Source: Paludibacterium paludis
Lineage (GTDB): Bacteria; Pseudomonadota; Gammaproteobacteria; Burkholderiales; Chromobacteriaceae
Direction of reading: 5' to 3'
DNA length: 64,000 nt
Assembly: GCF_018802605.1 (NCBI RefSeq)
Contig: NZ_CP069161.1
Coordinates: forward strand, 3,534,001 to 3,598,000
The notes beneath the pieces are model-generated. The model was not told the DNA's origin and ran no database searches. It was given only the letters and a program-made list of their open reading frames with translations. The translations under genes were made by a program, and so were the position numbers. How positions within the stretch are numbered: position 1 is the stretch's first letter; each line of letters starts with the position of its first letter. Of this stretch, positions 57,790 through 64,000 are shown piece by piece.

Positions 57790-60700
57790 TCAGCCCTTGC
57801 CGATCGAGGCATGAAGCTCCTGAACACTGTAAACATCATACGCATCCTTGTAGGCCATTCCCATACACACGGCACGGGCACCAGCCAGTGTCGTGTACTG
57901 GGGAATGCGCGCCTGCAGGGCCGAGCGGCGAATGGAGTGGCTGTCCTGAATCGCCTGTCGCTTTTCGTCCACGGTATTCACGACCAGGGCGATTTCGCCG
58001 TTCTTGATCATATCGACAATATGCGGGCGGCCTTCCGTGACCTTGTTGACCGCCTGCACGACAAGCCCGGCCTCGGTCAACGCCTTGGCCGTTCCACGCG
58101 TCGCGCACACGCCGAACCCCAGCTTCTGCAAATCGCGGGCGACCTGAACGGCGCCGGCCTTGTCGCTTTCACGCAGCGACAGGAACACCTTGCCGATGCG
58201 CGGCAAGGAGTCGCCGGCGCCCAACTGGCTCTTGACGAAGGCCTCCGCGAAACTTCGTCCCACGCCCATCACTTCTCCGGTCGATTTCATCTCCGGCCCG
58301 AGAATGGTATCGACACCGGGGAACTTGATGAACGGGAATACCGCTTCCTTCACCGCATAGTAAGGCGGCACGACCTCTTCGGTGAATCCCTGCCCGACCA
58401 GCGAAATGCCGGCCATCGCGCGGGCGGCGATCTTGGCGAGGCTCGCTCCCGTCACCTTGGACACGAAAGGCACGGTACGGCTGGCGCGCGGATTGACCTC
58501 CAGCACGAAGATCACCTCGCCCTGAATGGCGAACTGCACATTCATGAGACCGACCACATTGAGCGCGCGCGCCATGGCCACGGTCTGGCGGCGAATTTCG
58601 TTTTGCAGTTCCACCGACAGGCTGTAAGGAGGCAGGGAGCACGCCGAGTCGCCAGAGTGCACCCCGGCCTGCTCGATATGCTGCATGATCCCGCCGATCA
58701 CGACAGTGGTTCCGTCCGATACGCAATCCACATCCACTTCGATGGCGTCGTTGAGGAAACGGTCAAGCAAGACGGGACTGTCGTTGGATACCTTGACCGC
58801 TTCGCGCATATAGCGCTCCAGATCCGCCGGCTCGTGCACGATTTCCATCGCGCGCCCCCCCAGCACATAGGATGGCCGCACCACAAGCGGATAACCGATT
58901 TCGTCGGCCAGACGCATCGCGTCGGCCGGCGTGCGCGCGGTGCGGTTGGGCGGCTGCTTGAGTCCGAGCTCGTTGAGCAGTTTCTGGAAACGTTCGCGGT
59001 CCTCGGCCGCGTCGATCATGTCCGGCGAGGTGCCGATAATGGGGACGCCATTGGCTTCCAGAGCCCGGGCCAGCTTCAGCGGGGTCTGGCCGCCGTACTG
59101 GACGATCACCCCTTCGGGCTTCTCGATACGGCAGATTTCCAGCACGTCTTCCAGGGTCAACGGCTCGAAGTAGAGGCGGTCCGAGGTATCGTAGTCGGTG
59201 GATACGGTTTCCGGGTTGCAGTTGACCATGATGGTCTCGAAACCGGACTCGCGCAGGCTCAGCGCGGCGTGCACGCAGCAGTAGTCGAACTCGATACCCT
59301 GGCCGATGCGGTTCGGGCCACCGCCCAGCACCATGATCTTGCGGCGGTCGCTGGGCGCGGCTTCGCACTCTTCCTCATAGGTGGAGTACATGTAGGCCGT
59401 GGAGGTGGCGAACTCCGCGGCGCAGGTATCGACCCGTTTGTAGACCGGATGGATGCCCAGCACGCCGCGGCGTGCCCGCACGGCGGCCTGGTCCGCGCCA
59501 AGCAGATGGCCCAGACGGCGATCGGAGAACCCCTTTTGCTTGAGCGCGAAGAGCCGCTCGGCGCCGAGTTCCTCAAGATTCGCGCCGCGCAATGCCCCTT
59601 CTTCCCGGATCAGATCTTCGATCTGGGCCAGGAACCAGGGGTCGATGGCGGATATCTGGAAAATCTCGTCCAGGCTCATGCCGATACGGAAGGCGTCGGC
59701 GACATACAGGATCCGCTCGGGCCCCGGCGTGCCCAGCTCATGGCGGATCGCCGCGGCATCGGAAGAACGCTCGTCGAATCCCGACAAACCCGTCTCCAAA
59801 CCGCGCAACGCCTTTTGCATGGACTCCTGCAGTGTACGGCCGATGGCCATCACCTCTCCCACCGACTTCATCTGGGTGGTCAGGCGATCATCGGCCTGCG
59901 GAAATTTTTCAAAGGCGAAACGGGGAATCTTGGTCACGACGTAGTCGATCGACGGCTCGAAGGAAGCGGGTGTTGCCCCGCCAGTAATGTCGTTTTTCAA
60001 TTCGTCGAGCGTATACCCCACCGCGAGCTTCGCCGCGACCTTGGCGATCGGGAAACCGGTGGCCTTGGAGGCCAGCGCCGAGGATCGCGAAACGCGCGGA
60101 TTCATTTCGATGACGATCATCTCGCCATTGGCCGGGTTGATGGCGAACTGGACATTCGAGCCGCCGGTGTCGACACCGATTTCGCGCAGCACCGCGATCG
60201 AGGCGTTGCGCATCAGCTGGTATTCCTTGTCGGTCAGCGTTTGCGCGGGAGCGACCGTGATGGAGTCGCCGGTATGAACCCCCATCGGGTCGAAGTTCTC
60301 GATCGAGCAGATGATGATGCAGTTGTCCTTGCGATCGCGCACCACCTCCATCTCGTATTCTTTCCACCCCAGCACCGATTGCTCGATCAGCAGTTCATTG
60401 GTCGGAGAGGCTTCGAAACCGCGCTCGCAGATCGCGAGAAACTCTTCGCGGTTGTACGCGATTCCGCCACCGGAGCCGCCCATCGTGAAGCTCGGACGGA
60501 TCAGGGTAGGGAACCCCACTTCCAGTTGGGCGGCGAGCGCCTCGTCCATGGTGTGGGCGATGAAGGACTTCGGACAGAACAGCCCGATCTTCGCCATGGC
60601 CTCCTTGAAACGGCCACGATCCTCGGCCTTGTCGATGGCATCCTCGGTCGCGCCGATCAGCTCCACCTTGTGGCGGGAGAGCACGCCATGACGCGCGAGG

Positions 60701-61002
60701 TCGAGCGCGCAATTGAGCGCGGTCTGCCCGCCCATGGTCGGCAGGATGGCGTCGGGGCGTTCCTTGGCGATGATTTTTTCCAGGACTTGCCAGTTGATCG
60801 GCTCGATGTAGGTCACGTCGGCCATATCGGGATCGGTCATGATCGTCGCGGGATTGGAGTTGACCAGGATGACCCGGTATCCCTCTTCCCTGAGCGCCTT
60901 GCAGGCCTGGGCGCCGGAGTAGTCGAATTCGCAGGCCTGGCCAATGACAATTGGGCCGGCGCCGATAATGAGAATGCTTTTCAGGTCAGTACGTTTTGGC
61001 AT
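57790..61002 (-). CDS. carB: Carbamoyl-phosphate synthase large subunit
   Basis: 1070 aa from ATG 61002 ([20 protein letters not shown]). Two ATP-grasp halves with [30 protein letters not shown] and the matching [25 protein letters not shown] segment (split by substitutions), an oligomerisation domain and a C-terminal MGS-like regulatory domain ([20 protein letters not shown]). Uses ammonia from CarA, bicarbonate and 2 ATP to make carbamoyl phosphate for arginine and pyrimidines. Separated from carA by a LysE-type gene, common in this class. Confidence 0.98.
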   Translation of the reverse strand: MPKRTDLKSILIIGAGPIVIGQACEFDYSGAQACKALREEGYRVILVNSNPATIMTDPDMADVTYIEPINWQVLEKIIAKERPDAILPTMGGQTALNCALDLARHGVLSRHKVELIGATEDAIDKAEDRGRFKEAMAKIGLFCPKSFIAHTMDEALAAQLEVGFPTLIRPSFTMGGSGGGIAYNREEFLAICERGFEASPTNELLIEQSVLGWKEYEMEVVRDRKDNCIIICSIENFDPMGVHTGDSITVAPAQTLTDKEYQLMRNASIAVLREIGVDTGGSNVQFAINPANGEMIVIEMNPRVSRSSALASKATGFPIAKVAAKLAVGYTLDELKNDITGGATPASFEPSIDYVVTKIPRFAFEKFPQADDRLTTQMKSVGEVMAIGRTLQESMQKALRGLETGLSGFDERSSDAAAIRHELGTPGPERILYVADAFRIGMSLDEIFQISAIDPWFLAQIEDLIREEGALRGANLEELGAERLFALKQKGFSDRRLGHLLGADQAAVRARRGVLGIHPVYKRVDTCAAEFATSTAYMYSTYEEECEAAPSDRRKIMVLGGGPNRIGQGIEFDYCCVHAALSLRESGFETIMVNCNPETVSTDYDTSDRLYFEPLTLEDVLEICRIEKPEGVIVQYGGQTPLKLARALEANGVPIIGTSPDMIDAAEDRERFQKLLNELGLKQPPNRTARTPADAMRLADEIGYPLVVRPSYVLGGRAMEIVHEPADLERYMREAVKVSNDSPVLLDRFLNDAIEVDVDCVSDGTTVVIGGIMQHIEQAGVHSGDSACSLPPYSLSVELQNEIRRQTVAMARALNVVGLMNVQFAIQGEVIFVLEVNPRASRTVPFVSKVTGASLAKIAARAMAGISLVGQGFTEEVVPPYYAVKEAVFPFIKFPGVDTILGPEMKSTGEVMGVGRSFAEAFVKSQLGAGDSLPRIGKVFLSLRESDKAGAVQVARDLQKLGFGVCATRGTAKALTEAGLVVQAVNKVTEGRPHIVDMIKNGEIALVVNTVDEKRQAIQDSHSIRRSALQARIPQYTTLAGARAVCMGMAYKDAYDVYSVQELHASIGKG

Positions 61003-61033
61003 GATGGAAACTCGATTCTTTTCAATTCTGGGG

Positions 61034-61687
61034 TCAGCCAAGACTTGCCATGGCAAGTTTCGCGCCGAAGCCGATAAACAGGGTGCCCACCCCTCCGGTC
61101 AAAGCGGCGGACAACCGTCGTCGCCGTCCGAACGCGGTGGCCAGCCTTGTTCCGGCGAGGACCAGCGTCGTCAGATACAGGAAGCTGCAGCACTGCAGCA
61201 TCAACCCGAGCGCGGCGAAGGTCAGGCCGGGCATCGGATAGGCGGGATCGACGAATTGCACGAAAAACGAAAAGAAGAACAGAATCGCCTTGGGATTCAT
61301 CAGACTGATGGTCAGCGCCTTGAGCCAGGGTTTCCCCGCGTCGCCCTGCAGCCGGGAAGGCGGCGCCGCGAGCGGGCCGGGCAAGGCGCGCACCGCGCTC
61401 CAGGCGGCGCGCAGCATCTGGATGCCCAGCCAGGCAAGGTAGGCGGCGCCCGCGTACTTGAGCACGCTGAACACCGTCGGATTGGCCTTGAGCAGCGATG
61501 TCGCGCCCAGCGCCGCGCAGCTCATCAGCACCAGATCGCCCATCACCACGCCGGCCGCGCCGGAGAAACCCGCCCGAACGCCTCGGCGAGCGGCCACGCT
61601 CAGCACGAACAGCGAATTGGGGCCCGGCAACAGCACCACAACGACAACACCGGCAAGGTAAGTGACCGGATCGGTGATTCCCAGCAT
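61034..61687 (-). CDS. LysE/RhtB-family amino-acid exporter
   Basis: 217 aa, about six membrane helices. [20 protein letters not shown] is the LysE/RhtB signature (PGPN), followed by [37 protein letters not shown] and [20 protein letters not shown]. Resembles LeuE-type members. Inserted between carA and carB (20 and 31 nt spacers), so co-transcribed with arginine/pyrimidine genes; the exported amino acid is unknown. Confidence 0.93.
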   Translation of the reverse strand: MLGITDPVTYLAGVVVVVLLPGPNSLFVLSVAARRGVRAGFSGAAGVVMGDLVLMSCAALGATSLLKANPTVFSVLKYAGAAYLAWLGIQMLRAAWSAVRALPGPLAAPPSRLQGDAGKPWLKALTISLMNPKAILFFFSFFVQFVDPAYPMPGLTFAALGLMLQCCSFLYLTTLVLAGTRLATAFGRRRRLSAALTGGVGTLFIGFGAKLAMASLG

Positions 61688-61707
61688 TTTCCGTTCTCCC
61701 CGGGGCG

Positions 61708-62835
61708 TTAACGCGCGCGCTCGTCCATCAGACCGACAAAGCGGTCGAAGAGTCCGGCGACATCGCCGGGTCCCGGGCTGGCTTCGGGGTGTCCCTGAAA
61801 GCTGAAAGCGGGTCGGTCGGTCAGGGCGATTCCCTGCACCGTGCCATCGAACAGGCTGCGGTGCGTCACACGCACATTGGCGGGCAGACTCGTCTCGTCA
61901 ACCTGAAAACCGTGATTCTGGCTGGTAATCATCACGCGCTCCGTATCCAGATCCTGAACCGGATGATTCGCGCCATGGTGGCCGAACTTCATCTTGCTGG
62001 TGCGCCCTCCGGCGGCAAGCCCCAAGAGCTGGTGACCAAGGCAGATGCCGAACACCGGCAGACCCGCGCCGAGAATCTCCCGGATCGCGCCGATCGCGTA
62101 GTCGCAAGGCTCGGGATCGCCGGGGCCGTTGGACAGGAACACACCGTCAGGCTTCATGCGCAGCACCTCGGCCGCAGGCGTCGTGGCGGGCACCACGGTC
62201 AGCCGGCAGCCGCGCTCGGCCAGCATTCGAAGGATATTGTGCTTCACCCCGAAATCGTAGGCCACGACATGACGGGAAGCGGACGCGACCGGCGTGTAGC
62301 CTTCACCCAGGCGCCACTCGCGCACGTTCCATTCATACGGCTCGGCGCACGTCACCACGCGAGCCAGATCCTGCCCCGCCATCGAACCGAATCCGCGCGC
62401 CAGTTCGAGAGCGCGCGTCTCGTCCACCTCGCCCGCCATGATGCAGCCCGCCTGGGCACCCTTTTCGCGCAGGAGCCGGGTAAGACGGCGTGTATCGATG
62501 CCGGCGATGGCCACGACGCCGTTCGCCTTGAGGTAATCGGACAGGGAAGATTCGGCGCGGAAGTTGCTGTGACGCGCGGGAAGATCGCGAACCACGAGGC
62601 CAGATGCAAAAACGGCGCGAGATTCGGTATCTTCCGAATTCGCGCCGACATTGCCGATATGGGGATATGTCAGAGTGACAAGTTGCCTGGTGTATGAGGG
62701 ATCCGTCAGTATTTCCTGATACCCCGTGATAGCGGTATTGAACACCACTTCACCGACGGTATGGCCCGTTGCTCCGATGGCGACACCCCTGAACAGGGTG
62801 CCGTCAGCCAAGAGAAGAATTGCTGCAGTCGACAC
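61708..62835 (-). CDS. carA: Carbamoyl-phosphate synthase small subunit (glutaminase)
   Basis: 375 aa from a GTG start with SD AGGAG 8 nt upstream. N-terminal CPSase domain ([35 protein letters not shown]) and class I glutaminase domain with nucleophile Cys in [18 protein letters not shown], plus [10 protein letters not shown] and [13 protein letters not shown] (His-Glu of the triad). Supplies ammonia to CarB. Upstream 62836-62996 has a single ARG-box half-site-like TGTGAATAA, insufficient to claim ArgR control. Confidence 0.98.
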   Translation of the reverse strand: MSTAAILLLADGTLFRGVAIGATGHTVGEVVFNTAITGYQEILTDPSYTRQLVTLTYPHIGNVGANSEDTESRAVFASGLVVRDLPARHSNFRAESSLSDYLKANGVVAIAGIDTRRLTRLLREKGAQAGCIMAGEVDETRALELARGFGSMAGQDLARVVTCAEPYEWNVREWRLGEGYTPVASASRHVVAYDFGVKHNILRMLAERGCRLTVVPATTPAAEVLRMKPDGVFLSNGPGDPEPCDYAIGAIREILGAGLPVFGICLGHQLLGLAAGGRTSKMKFGHHGANHPVQDLDTERVMITSQNHGFQVDETSLPANVRVTHRSLFDGTVQGIALTDRPAFSFQGHPEASPGPGDVAGLFDRFVGLMDERAR

Positions 62836-62996
62836 TGGCTGGCTCCTAATGATACAGATTTGCAGTATTGTTCTTTTTGGAATCTTGATGTGAATAACGG
62901 GACCGAGCGCCGGCGCGCACGTCCCGTTTGGTTAAACCTTTCAATGTTACCCCGGAAAAACCACAAAGTCAACGCCGCAATGTAACAACAATGTCA

Positions 62997-63740
62997 TCAA
63001 CGAGCGGAGCGAAGCTGCCAGTTGACCCCATTGTTGCCGTTCGGCTGCCCCAGCATGAGCAGCAGCGGTTTGAGGACTTCAAAGCGTTCCGGCCTCGACT
63101 CCGCCACGCCGGACAGGAGCATCGGCGCACCGGCCTGCCACTGCCCGTTACCCTCGATCATGAGATCGCCATCCAGCGTGCCGACGTGCAGCACGAGACT
63201 TTTGCCATTGCCCGCGACATCGAGCGCATAGGAACCGAACGGCGCGACACGCGTCAGGGACGAGGTGGCGGCATGCCATTCGACCCGCACATTACCGCTC
63301 AAGGTCTCCTCATTCGCCGAGAACCGGTCGCTCGACACCACCAGTTGCCCACCCAGCCCCGCGCTTTTCCACTCCGGGGACAAGCGCGCCACCGCGGCCA
63401 TCGGCAAGCTAAAACGCGCCCGCTCGATCTGCCAGCCGCGCCATCCGGCCTGCCAGACCCCCTTTTCCCCTTCGCTGCCGACTTCCCAGGCAAGTTTACC
63501 CTGCAAAAGCCGCTTGCCCTGGAAATGCCACTCCACCACGCTCATCGGCAAACTGCCGAGTTCCTTGTCGGTAAAGACGAACTGCCCGCGTCCGTTCCAG
63601 ACCGTTCCTTCGGCCGAGGAAAGATTCCAGCGCCCTCCCGTCGCCCTCTCGACCGGCCAGGACAACCAGCTTGCAGGCAAGGCCGCAACGAAGCCGGCAA
63701 GGGCGGCCAGAACGAGCAGCGCAGGCTTGATCCATTTCAT
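62997..63740 (-). CDS. gspN: Type II secretion system protein N
   Basis: 247 aa. One N-terminal membrane helix (PALLVLAALAGFVAALPASWL), then a beta-rich periplasmic domain starting ERATGGRWNLSSAEGTVWNG, the GspN/T2SN pattern, ending LGQPNGNNGVNWQL. An accessory inner-membrane component of the type II secretion machine. Its ATG overlaps the gspM stop (ATGA). It is the last gene of the operon that continues to the right of the window. Confidence 0.9.
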   Translation of the reverse strand: MKWIKPALLVLAALAGFVAALPASWLSWPVERATGGRWNLSSAEGTVWNGRGQFVFTDKELGSLPMSVVEWHFQGKRLLQGKLAWEVGSEGEKGVWQAGWRGWQIERARFSLPMAAVARLSPEWKSAGLGGQLVVSSDRFSANEETLSGNVRVEWHAATSSLTRVAPFGSYALDVAGNGKSLVLHVGTLDGDLMIEGNGQWQAGAPMLLSGVAESRPERFEVLKPLLLMLGQPNGNNGVNWQLRSAR

Positions 63741-64000
63741 GCCTCACCTCCCGCATGCACCAGAACCGCATCCAGTTTTATCCTCCCGGGGTGATCGGAG
63801 GGGGTCGCTGTCATACGCACGACATGCACCTGGGACTCGCGCTCAAGCATGCCGGCCAGACGCATCCAGGCATCGAAGCCCGCCTCTCCCGAGAGGCGGA
63901 CGCCGGCATCGCCCTCGACGGCGAGCTTGACCTCGTCGCGGGCAAAGGCGGCCCGATCCATGGTCGCTTCGATCACGGTCTGCAAGGATCTCGCGGACAG
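63737..64000 (-). CDS. gspM: Type II secretion system protein M (C-terminal part)
   Basis: The reading frame stays open through the window edge; only the last 87 residues are present. SARSLQTVIEATMDRAAFAR, GFDAWMRLAGMLERESQVHV and VVRMTATPSDHPGRIKLDAV fit the periplasmic ferredoxin-like domain of GspM, and its position before gspN supports this. The N-terminal anchor is outside the window. Confidence 0.82.
   Translation of the reverse strand: MSARSLQTVIEATMDRAAFARDEVKLAVEGDAGVRLSGEAGFDAWMRLAGMLERESQVHVVRMTATPSDHPGRIKLDAVLVHAGGEA

Noticed and set aside
57712..61077. 1121-codon plus-strand reading frame opposite carB
   Set aside because: Complementary-strand artefact of carB; no homology and poor amino-acid composition.
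62880..62900. ArgR box upstream of carA
   Set aside because: Only a single half-site-like TGTGAATAA is visible; the second half and spacing are absent.

Overview
The window looks like a chromosome segment of a betaproteobacterium, most likely Neisseriales (Chromobacteriaceae-like). The basis is high-GC coding sequence and typical betaproteobacterial gene strings: rpsU-yqeY-dnaG-rpoD, gmk-rpoZ-spoT, and glmM/folP/ftsH/rlmE/yhbY/greA/carB/lysE/carA. It also carries several small families frequent in that class (DUF3149, DUF1841, DUF2189, DUF4149). The genus was not tested by any search. There is one tRNA and no rRNA, CRISPR array, transposase or prophage gene that I can see.

Layout. 1-2.2 kb: start of a kdp high-affinity K+ ATPase operon (30-aa microprotein, kdpF, kdpA, kdpB cut by the edge). 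2.3-7.6 kb: three-gene signalling operon (HD-GYP response regulator, FIST sensor, PAS hybrid kinase with Hpt). 7.8-16.5 kb: polyamine/acid-response region. A PotE-type antiporter lies behind a near-ideal FNR box and an inducible ornithine decarboxylase (speF) has a ~220-nt leader; between them sit ychJ, a chemoreceptor with a c-type heme motif, two paralogous small secreted proteins and a LysR regulator. 16.9-19.2 kb: a hybrid kinase with a degraded ATP-binding domain and an FkbM methyltransferase. 19.8-23.6 kb: DUF2795 and KGG-repeat stress proteins, then a four-gene LiaF-like/LytS/LytTR envelope-stress operon. 23.7-32.6 kb: tRNA(CAU) and two housekeeping operons; thiS-thiG are translationally coupled to spoT. 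32.7-34.6 kb: azgA-apt purine salvage.

34.7-38.6 kb is the least ordinary part: a PadR/HAAS pair, a small exported protein behind two copies of an ACCTTG-N5-CAAGG operator, two unknown proteins that look like remote paralogs, and a DUF3149 microprotein. 38.8-49.2 kb is mixed housekeeping and envelope genes (iron-sulfur flavoreductase, trmB, glutathione peroxidase, alr, DedA, PepSY-QseBC). 49.3-62.8 kb is the conserved cell-wall/folate/protease/translation/pyrimidine string, interrupted by a secreted astacin-like protease with two lectin-like repeats. The right edge enters a type II secretion operon (gspN, gspM), which could be the export route for that protease.

If there is something undescribed here, the best candidates are the 36.3-38.3 kb orphan cluster with its duplicated operator, the compact astacin, and the kinase-dead-looking hybrid protein at 16.9-18.2 kb. 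All function calls are from reading motifs and remembered family sequences; no search was run.
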